Source: JBBDST01 sp040904765 | GTDB lineage: Bacteria; Actinomycetota; Nitriliruptoria; Nitriliruptorales; Nitriliruptoraceae | Reading direction: 5' to 3' | Length of the DNA: 16,527 bases | Assembly (NCBI GenBank): GCA_040904765.1 | Contig: JBBDST010000058.1 | Span: 1 to 16,527 of the forward strand | Shown: one piece after another, positions 6,711 to 13,621 of the stretch | Position numbering within the stretch: the first letter of the stretch is position 1 | How the letters are laid out: each line of letters begins with the position of its first letter | Position numbers and translations under genes: made by a program | Notes under the pieces: model-generated | Told to the model about the DNA's origin: nothing | The model's database searches: none | What the model saw: only the letters and a program-made list of their open reading frames with translations

Positions 6711-7283
6711 ATGTTTCGACGCAGGTATGGCGTACTGATCGCAGTTGCGCTGAGCGCAGCCGCATGCACCTCGAGCCAGGACGTCGTTGAATTTGGTGAT
6801 GCTTTCCTGCCACAACCGGTCCCGTCAACTTTCGATCTCTCCGCCTACACCGATGCGGACACGCCAAGTCGTGACGCCGTACTTGCGGACGGTGGTGTGC
6901 ATGCGGCAGCCGCGTTTATTCGCCGTGAAGTTGCCGACGGCCGACCGACACTGGTGAACATCTTTGCCAGCTGGTGTGGCCCGTGCCGTGCCGAAATGCC
7001 ACTGCTGAACGACACCTACCGCACGTACAACTCAGAAATCGCATTTCTTGGGGTGGCCCATCTTGACCGCTACGACGACGCCCTTGACTTTGTTGAAGAA
7101 CTCGAGGTGCCATTTGCGTCCGTGTTGGACTTACATGGCGATTTCGCGTTTGCCGTCGAAAGCCGCGGCATGCCAACCACAGTCGTTTTTGACGCTGACG
7201 GAATACTAATCGGACGTGTTATCGGCGAACTGACCGAAGCGTCACTTGCCAACCTCTTGCAAAGCGTCAACGTCGGTGCTTAG
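6711..7283 (+). CDS. TlpA/ResA-type thioredoxin-fold lipoprotein
   Basis: The 190-residue protein has an RRR N-terminus, a hydrophobic segment and a probable lipidation site at Cys19 (SAAAC, a slightly weak lipobox), so it should be tethered outside the membrane. The thioredoxin domain spans about 60-188 with LVNIFASWCGPCRAEMP (81-97): the redox pair is Cys89 and Cys92, and the cis-proline is in RGMPTT (Pro155). Such proteins reduce or exchange disulfides in exported proteins, often in cytochrome maturation; the partner here is unknown. Start ATG is supported by GAGGA six bases upstream. It lies 40 bp after the aminotransferase and may share its transcript. Its TAG stop interlocks with the stop of the opposing YqeY gene. 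Confidence 0.9.
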   Translation: MFRRRYGVLIAVALSAAACTSSQDVVEFGDAFLPQPVPSTFDLSAYTDADTPSRDAVLADGGVHAAAAFIRREVADGRPTLVNIFASWCGPCRAEMPLLNDTYRTYNSEIAFLGVAHLDRYDDALDFVEELEVPFASVLDLHGDFAFAVESRGMPTTVVFDADGILIGRVIGELTEASLANLLQSVNVGA

Positions 7284-7738
7284 CCGCCAAGGATTGCTTT
7301 TACCCGTGGGGTGACACGGCCGCCATCAGCGCGCGTACCGGTACGGGCAAGCACTTCTTTCATTACCGCGCCCATCTGCTTCATTTCGGTTGCGCCAACC
7401 GCAGCAACCACCTCGGCGATGAGCGCATCCAACTCGTCGTCGGTTAACGGCTCAGGCAGATACGCCCCATACAACGTTGCTTCTGCCTGTTCGGATGCGG
7501 CCGCATCACTGCGCCCGGCGGCAGCAAACGCCTCGGCAGCTTCACGTCGCTTCTTTGCCTCACCGGCAATCACTGCTTCAACCACTGCATCATCAAGGCG
7601 GCCCTGGGGTCCAAGACCATCAGCGATCGCCCGGTTTTTCAACGCGGCAACCACCATGCGCAACGACGATGTAGCTGGGGCGTCACGGCGTTTCATCGCG
7701 TCACGCAGATCCGTTTCGATGCGGTTATGAAGGCTCAC
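7280..7738 (-). CDS. yqeY: GatB/YqeY domain-containing protein
   Basis: A 152-residue helical protein matching the YqeY family, which resembles the tail domain of GatB in the tRNA-dependent amidotransferase; it is often encoded near translation genes, but its role is not settled. Family features include an N-terminal helix with DLRDAMKRRDA, a central SSLRMVVAALKN stretch, and the C-terminal MGAVMKEVLARTGTRADGGRV region containing the MG.VM motif and a conserved final LGG-like end. The start is GTG at 7736-7738, with AGGAA about eight bases upstream. It lies 44 bp downstream of an unrecognised gene on the same strand and probably shares a transcript. It overlaps the thioredoxin gene by four bases at the 3' end. 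Confidence 0.9.
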   Translation of the reverse strand: MSLHNRIETDLRDAMKRRDAPATSSLRMVVAALKNRAIADGLGPQGRLDDAVVEAVIAGEAKKRREAAEAFAAAGRSDAAASEQAEATLYGAYLPEPLTDDELDALIAEVVAAVGATEMKQMGAVMKEVLARTGTRADGGRVTPRVKAILGG

Positions 7739-7782
7739 AGGTGTTGTTCCTAGATCGTTAGGTGCTGTACGTGACAGGCAAG

Positions 7783-8229
7783 TTACGGGGCCACAACCCC
7801 AACTGCGGCGGCTTTGGCATGCAGCGCCAGTTCATGTTCTAACGCAAAACGTACCGGTCCAAGACGCAAGTCAAACACCCGTTCAGCAAGACCACGAAAC
7901 GGTACGACCCACTCGGCATGGCGGGTAAGAACCGCCTGGGGGAGCCACACATCGACACAGGCACCGATCGGCCGATGGCCAGCTGCGACCCCAACAACCT
8001 GATACCCGCGGTCTTGCGCCGTGTCGTCAAGCGGACACAGTTTGGGGTGGCCCAGCGTGACCGTCAGATGCATATTTTTTGGCGCGGCTGGCAGCAACAG
8101 TGGCCAGCCGCGGTCGCGTGCGGGAATTCGCACCAGCACGCCGTCAAGAAAAAGGTCGTCGCTCAGTGTTGCATCCTTACGTGGTGAAGGAAGGAGCAGT
8201 ATTGTCGCAGCGTGTCGGGGTGGAGTCAT
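7783..8229 (-). CDS. Protein of unknown function, 148 residues
   Basis: I do not recognise this protein. It begins at ATG 8227-8229 with only a weak upstream purine stretch, has no signal peptide or clear membrane segment, and is rich in Leu, Val, Pro and Ala. A conserved-looking core runs from DLFLDGVLVRIPARDRGW (about 25-42) through MHLTVTLGHP (about 53-62) to FDLRLGPVRFALEHELALHA near the end. The HLT motif recalls one half of the 2H phosphoesterase signature, but a second HxT/S motif is absent, so that family is not claimed. It lies upstream of yqeY on the same strand and diverges from the saccharopine-dehydrogenase-like gene across 69 bp. An internal GTG about 30 codons in is a possible alternative start. 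Confidence 0.62.
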   Translation of the reverse strand: MTPPRHAATILLLPSPRKDATLSDDLFLDGVLVRIPARDRGWPLLLPAAPKNMHLTVTLGHPKLCPLDDTAQDRGYQVVGVAAGHRPIGACVDVWLPQAVLTRHAEWVVPFRGLAERVFDLRLGPVRFALEHELALHAKAAAVGVVAP

Positions 8230-8298
8230 GTATCCGTGACCGTTGTGTCCTAACGAGGCCGGTTCGCGCTACCGTTCACCACCACACAAAGGGGTGTT

Positions 8299-9369
8299 AT
8301 GGCGACAATTGTGGTGGTTGGCGCGCGATCACAGCTAGGTCGTCAAATCGCGGCACGTTTACGTGCCGACGGTCACACGCTGCGTTTAATCGCCTCCGAC
8401 ATAGCCAAAGAGCCGCTTGAAACACTCGCAGACCAGCATGTTGAAGGAGTTACCGCATCCAGCTTTGATAGGTGTGTGCAGGCTCTGACTGGTGCCGACA
8501 TGCTGGTGATCGCTGCGACACCTGATCGCCCCATGTGGGTGGGCGCTGCCGTAAAATGCCAGTGTCCACTTGTTGACTGTGCCAGCGAACAACACGAAAT
8601 CGCCGGCGTTTTCGATGAACTGGCCCAACTGCCCTGTGTGCTGGGCGCCGGCCTTGCGCCAGGCATCCCTGACCTGTTGGTAAACGCAACCTTGGACCGT
8701 ATTACCCCGGCCGTTACCGCTGTTACCACCGCCTTTAGTTGGCCTGACCGCAACTTTCCGCCGGCAAGTCTCAAAGGCAGTGTCGGACGCAGGCGTGCCA
8801 TTGCCGGCACACTCACAAACCCTGGGATGCGCCTGGTTGATGGCCGTGGCGTCGTTGAAGAGATTGGCGAACGCCGTCAGCCCGTCTGGTTCCCACGGCC
8901 CGTTGGATCCCAGTTTGCGCTCGCCTGGCCAAGCGTGTCGTGGTTCACCCTGCCGGAACGCATCAATGGATTGCACACAAGCGAACATTTTGTGGTGGTT
9001 GGTGGCTGGCGTAGCGAAGTACTGCAAGCGTTAAGCAACCTTGCACGGCGCCAGCGTGGTGCGCGCTGGCTTGAGCAACGGGCAACCAGACCAGTTGCGA
9101 GCATCGACTCGTCGAGGTTGCGTTGGGCATGTGTGACAGAACTGCACACCGAAAAACTGTTTTGGCGGGCATGGGCGTACGGCCATGACCCCTATCTCGT
9201 AAGTGCCGCCATGGTTGGCAAGGCGGTCACTGCGCTGACAAACGGTGAGGTGAGTGACCGCCAGTCGTTTGCGAGCCTGCCAAACCCAGAGACGGTGCTT
9301 GACGATCTCACCCAAGCGTGCGGGTTGCGCTGGACAGTGTCAGAGGCGATCGAACGTCGGCTGACTTAA
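8299..9369 (+). CDS. Saccharopine dehydrogenase-like NAD(P)-binding oxidoreductase
   Basis: This 356-residue cytosolic protein starts with a Rossmann fold: IVVVGARSQLGRQIAARL (residues 4-21) has the glycine pattern GxxxxxG that binds the dinucleotide. A second strand with ADMLVIAATP (about 66-75) and VDCASEQHE (about 92-100), then LGAGLAPGIPDLLVN (about 115-129), match the saccharopine dehydrogenase-like family, where the GxxPG stretch joins the two domains. The family includes lysine pathway enzymes, enoyl reductases and carboxynorspermidine synthases, so the substrate cannot be named. Start ATG is supported by AAAGGGG six bases before it. It is a single gene between two divergent or convergent neighbours, and its stop interlocks with that of the Cys/His-rich gene. 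Confidence 0.78.
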   Translation: MATIVVVGARSQLGRQIAARLRADGHTLRLIASDIAKEPLETLADQHVEGVTASSFDRCVQALTGADMLVIAATPDRPMWVGAAVKCQCPLVDCASEQHEIAGVFDELAQLPCVLGAGLAPGIPDLLVNATLDRITPAVTAVTTAFSWPDRNFPPASLKGSVGRRRAIAGTLTNPGMRLVDGRGVVEEIGERRQPVWFPRPVGSQFALAWPSVSWFTLPERINGLHTSEHFVVVGGWRSEVLQALSNLARRQRGARWLEQRATRPVASIDSSRLRWACVTELHTEKLFWRAWAYGHDPYLVSAAMVGKAVTALTNGEVSDRQSFASLPNPETVLDDLTQACGLRWTVSEAIERRLT

Positions 9370-9800
9370 CCGGCGTGCTTGTGGGCACACTTTAAAACGT
9401 CACCGCAGTTCGTTGACGGCGTCAAAAACCAGCAATCATTCACCGAATGAGCGGTTTGACGGCAGGTACGAACGGCCGGAACGGCGCCGTCAAGCGCGGC
9501 CAGAAAGCGGCGCATCGCTACGTCAAAATTGGGTGTGGTCGACGAAGCGTGTGACACCGTGGCATCATGTTCGGTGGCTAACGCGTCGATGAGTTCTGAC
9601 AGGTCACGGTCGGTGAAAGCGGCAAACAGGCCGGCCGGTTCTGCTGCACGCCGGAGCATTGAGGCGGCTTCGAACAGTGCATCGCGGCGATGCTGGCTTT
9701 CGGCAATGTCGCGTAAGCCAGTGCGTGACAGCGTTTGTGCCCGATGGGAAGTAGTTCGCGGCCCAGCGTCTTCATTTGATGATGCAACACCTGCGGTCAT
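9366..9800 (-). CDS. Small Cys/His-rich protein of unknown function, divergent to sufR
   Basis: I do not recognise this 144-residue protein. The N-terminal hundred residues look helical and charged (TGLRDIAESQHRRDALFEAA, DRDLSELIDALA). The last 32 residues carry seven possible metal ligands in the order C113-x4-H118-x4-C123-x8-C132-x5-C138-x-H140-x-H142, which could bind zinc, iron or a cluster. I chose the ATG at 9798-9800 because GGGAG lies ten bases upstream; an ATG at 9807-9809 would add three residues but has that site too close. It diverges from the SUF regulator across 265 bp. Its stop overlaps the upstream oxidoreductase gene by four bases. A role in iron or Fe-S metabolism is an inference from position and ligands only. 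Confidence 0.7.
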   Translation of the reverse strand: MTAGVASSNEDAGPRTTSHRAQTLSRTGLRDIAESQHRRDALFEAASMLRRAAEPAGLFAAFTDRDLSELIDALATEHDATVSHASSTTPNFDVAMRRFLAALDGAVPAVRTCRQTAHSVNDCWFLTPSTNCGDVLKCAHKHAG

Positions 9801-9904
9801 GGCAGACATGCTCCCAGAGTTAACCTGAACGGGTTATCGCCTTGCACTCTAGACGCTAAGCGCACGCGAGTGTGCATTCTCGCACATTGTTGCAACGGGC
9901 GAAG

Positions 9905-9933
9905 TTGCGAACGGCGCGAAAGCACCGTACTAT
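9905..9933 (+). promoter_or_regulatory. Predicted sufR-suf operon promoter
   Basis: TTGCGA (9905-9910) and TACTAT (9928-9933) are spaced by 17 bases and match the -35 and -10 consensus at 4/6 each; TACTAT also fits TAnnnT. Transcription would start near 9940, inside the inverted repeat at 9937-9954, which suits a repressor operator. An alternative -35, TTGAAA at 9936-9941, has no good -10 at the proper distance. Confidence 0.45.
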
Positions 9934-9936
9934 TTT

Positions 9937-9954
9937 TGAAACATAAAGGTTTCA
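9937..9954. promoter_or_regulatory. Candidate SufR operator, TGAAAC-N6-GTTTCA
   Basis: A perfect 6-bp inverted repeat separated by ATAAAG lies at the predicted start of transcription of the sufR-led operon. The cyanobacterial SufR operator is described as CAAC-N6-GTTG, so the half-site spacing agrees while the half-site bases differ. This is the strongest dyad in the region and the natural candidate for autoregulation by SufR. Confidence 0.55.
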
Positions 9955-10065
9955 TAAATACGAAGGGCTCAGTTCGCTTGAAGGAACGTAGGTCAAGTGT
10001 AGCCACCTGAAATACAAACGCAGAGCCCCCAAACGGCCGAGCAGCCTAGAAAGGCGAGTGTTTCA

Positions 10066-10806
10066 ATGTCCGCCCACACGGTGCCGCACAACGCGCATGC
10101 GGAGGTTATGACTCATCCGCGTGTGGCACTGTTAGGCCTAACTCGGGCCGCCATCCTTGAACATATCCAGCAGCATGGCGCAGCCACAGTCCAAGATCTG
10201 GCCGACATTCTTGGCATCTCGCTTGTGGCAGTACGGCGCCACCTCGAACTGTTGCATAACGACCAACTCATCGTCACGCAACGAGCCAGCGCCAAAGGGC
10301 GCGGCCGACCCGCAACCCTCTATCAGCTCTCAGACACCGCAATAGCCCTGTTTCCGCAGCGTTATGACGCGTTCGCAGACGACGTTTTAAACTACCTAGC
10401 TCACCGCGGCGGCAATGACAGTGTGCGTGAGTTTCTCAGTTGGCGCCGCGAACGCGACGTCGCCTCGTTACGTGAAGCCGTAACAGCTAAAACGCTGCAC
10501 GAACGCCTAGAGCAACTCGCGCAGGCGCTGTCCCACGCCGGATTTAGTGCGTCCATTGTTCAAGAAGAAGCCGGTTTTGCGCTCGTCCAGAATCATTGTG
10601 CGATCGCAGGAATTGCCCGTGACTACCCAGAAGTATGCAGCTATGAGGCCTCTGCATTCGCAGAGGTTTTAGGCGACGATGTTGACCTAGCCCGCCGCAG
10701 TACGCTCGCCCACGGCGCATCTCACTGTGTTTGCAGCGTGACCCCGCGGCAGGCCGACCCGTTAAGCATGAAACGAACTACCGATACCGAGGAGGCAGAA
10801 TCATGA
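10066..10806 (+). CDS. sufR: SufR-type Fe-S-sensing transcriptional regulator of the SUF operon
   Basis: This 246-residue regulator heads the SUF operon. The N-terminal winged helix-turn-helix (about 24-90) includes RAAILEHIQQHGAATVQDLA, the helix ISLVAVRRHLELL and the wing GRGRPATLYQLS, as in SufR and related DeoR/ArsR-like proteins. The C-terminal part has Cys178-x12-Cys191, then Cys221 and Cys223 in HCVC; SufR proteins bind an Fe-S cluster with three cysteines spaced similarly. When the cluster is present SufR typically represses suf genes. The start at 10066 follows GAAAGG about eleven bases away; a later ATG at 10108 has GGAGG only two bases upstream. The stop overlaps the sufB start (ATGA). 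The inverted repeat at 9937-9954 is its likely operator. Confidence 0.9.
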   Translation: MSAHTVPHNAHAEVMTHPRVALLGLTRAAILEHIQQHGAATVQDLADILGISLVAVRRHLELLHNDQLIVTQRASAKGRGRPATLYQLSDTAIALFPQRYDAFADDVLNYLAHRGGNDSVREFLSWRRERDVASLREAVTAKTLHERLEQLAQALSHAGFSASIVQEEAGFALVQNHCAIAGIARDYPEVCSYEASAFAEVLGDDVDLARRSTLAHGASHCVCSVTPRQADPLSMKRTTDTEEAES

Positions 10807-12254
10807 GCCAGACGGAGATCAATCTCCCCGTCAGTGACGCGCGCAAACAACAGCAAGAAGTGGCGCAAGACCTAGCCGAATACAAGTTCGGTTGGTCTGA
10901 CAACGACGACTCGTATGCGTTCACCTCGGAACGCGGCCTGACCAAAGAGGCCGTCGCAGCCATTAGTGAACGCAAAAACGAACCTAGCTGGATGCTCGAT
11001 TTGCGTTTACGCGCCTACGAGGCCTACCTGCGCCGCCCCATGCCAAACTGGGGCAGTGACCTCTCCGGCATCGACTTTGACAACATCTACTACTACGTCG
11101 AAGCGTCCGAAAAGCAGGCCAACACGTGGGAAGAACTCCCCAAAGAAATTCTTGACACGTACGAGAAACTCGGCATCCCACAAGCCGAACGCGAACGCCT
11201 CATCGCCGGCGTCGCCGCACAGTACGAATCAACCGTGCTGTATCACAAGGTGCGTGAAGACCTTGAACAAGAGGGCGTCATCTTCCTTGACACCGACACG
11301 GCCTTGCAAGAACATGAAGACCTGTTCCGCAAATACTTCGCCACCATCATCCCCCCAAATGACAACAAGTTCGCTGCACTCAACACCGCCGTATGGTCGG
11401 GTGGCTCATTCATCTGGATCCCTGAAGGCGTCAAAGTGGACATCCCACTGCAGGCGTACTTCCGCATCAACAAGCAGAACATGGGCCAGTTCGAACGCAC
11501 CCTCATCATCGCCGAACCCGGCTCATATGTGCACTACGTCGAAGGTTGCACCGCACCGATCTACTCATCTGACTCGCTGCACTCGGCAGTCGTTGAGATT
11601 CTGGTCAAAGAAGGCGCACGCGTTCGCTACACGACCATCCAAAACTGGTCCAACAACGTGTACAACCTGGTGACCAAACGGGCCGTGGCCGAAAAGAACG
11701 CCACCATGGAATGGATCGACGGCAACATCGGCTCCAAAGTCACCATGAAATACCCGGCTGTGTGGCTCACTGGCGAAGGCGCCAAAGGCGAAGTGCTATC
11801 GGTGGCGTACGCCAACGACGGTCAACACCAAGACGCCGGCGCCAAAATGGTGCACACCGCCCCCTACACGACCTCAAACATCCTGTCCAAGTCGGTATCC
11901 AAAGGCCACGGCCGCACCAGCTACCGCGGGCTCGTATCCGTTGCCAAAGGTGCACACCACGCACGCGCGGCCGTGAAATGCGACGCGCTTATGCTCGACG
12001 CCACGTCACGGTCAGACACCTACCCGTACATGGAAATCGACCAGGAAGACGCCACGATTGAGCACGAAGCAACCGTGTCGAAAGTGTCTGACGATCAGAT
12101 GTTCTACATGCAGTCTCGCGGTATCGAAGAAGATGAAGCCACCGCCATGATCGTGCGTGGTTTTATTGAACCGATCGCCCGTGAACTGCCCATGGAATAC
12201 TCCGTAGAACTCAACCGCTTGATCGCCCTAGAGATGGAAGGGGCCATTGGATGA
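10803..12254 (+). CDS. sufB: Fe-S cluster assembly scaffold protein SufB
   Basis: SufB (483 residues) forms the SufBC2D complex in which nascent Fe-S clusters are built. It is highly conserved: the N-terminus has YKFGWSDNDDSYAF, the centre IPPNDNKFAALNTAVWSGGS and FERTLIIAEPGSYVHYVEGC, and the C-terminal beta-helix KCDALML and TIEHEATVSKVSDDQMFYMQ. Cys393 and Glu422 correspond by spacing (29 residues) to the sulfur-accepting Cys405 and Glu434 of E. coli SufB. The ATG at 10803 is preceded by GGAGG and overlaps the sufR stop, giving translational coupling; longer in-frame starts inside sufR are not needed. Length is normal for the family. It overlaps sufD by four bases. Confidence 0.97.
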   Translation: MSQTEINLPVSDARKQQQEVAQDLAEYKFGWSDNDDSYAFTSERGLTKEAVAAISERKNEPSWMLDLRLRAYEAYLRRPMPNWGSDLSGIDFDNIYYYVEASEKQANTWEELPKEILDTYEKLGIPQAERERLIAGVAAQYESTVLYHKVREDLEQEGVIFLDTDTALQEHEDLFRKYFATIIPPNDNKFAALNTAVWSGGSFIWIPEGVKVDIPLQAYFRINKQNMGQFERTLIIAEPGSYVHYVEGCTAPIYSSDSLHSAVVEILVKEGARVRYTTIQNWSNNVYNLVTKRAVAEKNATMEWIDGNIGSKVTMKYPAVWLTGEGAKGEVLSVAYANDGQHQDAGAKMVHTAPYTTSNILSKSVSKGHGRTSYRGLVSVAKGAHHARAAVKCDALMLDATSRSDTYPYMEIDQEDATIEHEATVSKVSDDQMFYMQSRGIEEDEATAMIVRGFIEPIARELPMEYSVELNRLIALEMEGAIG

Positions 12255-13621
12255 CAACGGCCGTAAACCTCGCGCAGCTCTCTGCCGCCGCTGTCGCAGA
12301 GCAGGCAGTTGCGCGTAACGAACCCGAATGGCTCCTCGAGCGCCGCAACGACGCCGCCGAACGCGCCATCGTGCAAGCTTGGCCCGACTCACGCATCGAC
12401 GAGTTTTGGCGCTCCACACCGTTTAGCGAACGGTTTAGCATCGACCGTGATGTTGTCGGCGCAGGTCAAGACGTCGCGCTTGCACTTTTAAGCGACGAAC
12501 TTGACACGCCTGCCGCGACCGTACGGATTATCGACGGAACCGTCACTGACATCACTATCCCGATGTCAGCTGCAGACGCTGGCCTAGTGATCCAAGAACT
12601 CTCCGAAGCCGCCCACTCGCACCCAGAACTTCTGCGAGAACACCTAGGCAGCCTTACCACCACCAACCGTGACGGCACCGGCGCAGACGCTGACCGAACG
12701 GTCAGTGTCAACGATGCGGCATGGAATGCAGGCATCTTCATCCACGTCCCAAACGACGTCGAACTCGACGTGCCGATCATCATCCATTTTCATGCCAACA
12801 CCGCCGGAGCACACCTGCCCCGCGTGTTGATGGTGGCAGGACGTCACGCACGCGCCGAAGTGGTGCTCGAACACTCCTCAGCAGATATTGACGCACTGGT
12901 AGATGAAGTCATTGAAGTCATCGCCCAAGACGGCTCAGCCATCAAATTCGCGTCGCTGCAACGCTGGGGGACCGGCATTCAACACATGTCACTGCAAAAA
13001 TTTGCGATCCACCGCGACGCTGACGTGCACCATCTTGCTGTGAACACCGGCGGCACCACCGTACGGATCCTGCCAGAGTTTGACATGGTTGGCGCCGGCG
13101 GCAGTGTGCGCCCCCTTGGCGTGTACTTTGCAGATGAAGGCCAATGGTTCGACATGCAGCCCTACGTGCGACACATCGCACCACGGGCAAGCTCTAACGT
13201 GCTGTTTAAAGGCGCACTGCAAGGCGCGTCACGCACGGTGTTCCGCGGCAACATTTTCGTCGGCAAAGACGCCATCGGCACTGCCACCGACGAAAACAAC
13301 AAGTCGCTGATTTTGACCGACGGAGCACGTGCAGACGCCACCCCGTTTCTCGAGATCGAATGTGCCGACATCACCGCCGGTCACGGTTCAGCGACCGGCC
13401 AGATCGACGCCAAGCAACTGTTCTACCTAGAAGCCCGCGGCATTCCACGCGACGAAGCGTTACGGCTCATCGTGTACGGATTCTTTCGGAACGTGTTGCA
13501 AGAAATCAATCTGCCTGGCGTTGAAGCACGCACACTCAATGACATTTCGTCTCGATTTGAAGCCATCGACTTGAGCAAAGTTGCGATCAACGACGCCTCA
13601 CTGCAAGACCGCGACGAATGA
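12251..13621 (+). CDS. sufD: Fe-S cluster assembly protein SufD
   Basis: SufD (456 residues) is the SufB paralogue that pairs with it in SufBC2D and helps iron entry. It shows the variable helical N-terminus, a beta-helix core (NDAAWNAGIFIHVPNDVELD, then LMVAGRHARAEVVLEHSS) and the conserved C-terminal GHGSATGQIDAKQLFYLEAR, where His378 matches the essential His360 of E. coli SufD. The neighbouring cysteine of the E. coli protein is Ala376 here, which I recall as usual in actinobacterial SufD. The ATG overlaps the sufB stop as ATGA, and the gene ends in another ATGA shared with the Rieske gene, so these subunits are translationally coupled. Confidence 0.95.
   Translation: MTTAVNLAQLSAAAVAEQAVARNEPEWLLERRNDAAERAIVQAWPDSRIDEFWRSTPFSERFSIDRDVVGAGQDVALALLSDELDTPAATVRIIDGTVTDITIPMSAADAGLVIQELSEAAHSHPELLREHLGSLTTTNRDGTGADADRTVSVNDAAWNAGIFIHVPNDVELDVPIIIHFHANTAGAHLPRVLMVAGRHARAEVVLEHSSADIDALVDEVIEVIAQDGSAIKFASLQRWGTGIQHMSLQKFAIHRDADVHHLAVNTGGTTVRILPEFDMVGAGGSVRPLGVYFADEGQWFDMQPYVRHIAPRASSNVLFKGALQGASRTVFRGNIFVGKDAIGTATDENNKSLILTDGARADATPFLEIECADITAGHGSATGQIDAKQLFYLEARGIPRDEALRLIVYGFFRNVLQEINLPGVEARTLNDISSRFEAIDLSKVAINDASLQDRDE

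Larger units (their letters stand above)
9801..10065. promoter_or_regulatory. Divergent regulatory region between the Cys/His-rich gene and sufR
   Basis: This 265-bp stretch has no convincing open frame. It contains three inverted repeats with a six-base spacer: TAACC-N6-GGTTA (9821-9836), TGTGC-N6-GCACA (9871-9886) and TGAAAC-N6-GTTTCA (9937-9954). It also has the 8-bp palindrome GTTGCAAC (9889-9896) within GCAAC-N7-GTTGC (9892-9908). A promoter for sufR is predicted at 9905-9933, leaving a leader of about 125 bases. Confidence 0.6.

Noticed and set aside
7749..7762. CCTA-N6-TAGG dyad upstream of yqeY as a further iron box
   Set aside because: Only four bases per arm, and the inner sequence does not match the two iron boxes.
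7783..8229. 2H phosphoesterase assignment from the HLT motif
   Set aside because: The family needs two HxT/S motifs and only one is present.
8247..8256. TCCTAACGAG upstream of the saccharopine-dehydrogenase-like gene as an iron-box half-site
   Set aside because: No second half-site at the proper distance.
10731..10802. Longer start for sufB inside sufR
   Set aside because: The ATG at 10803 has GGAGG and gives the normal SufB N-terminus with the usual ATGA coupling.
11711..12061. Open frames antisense to or out of frame within suf genes
   Set aside because: They are Arg/His/Pro-rich shadows of strongly conserved genes and have no family features.
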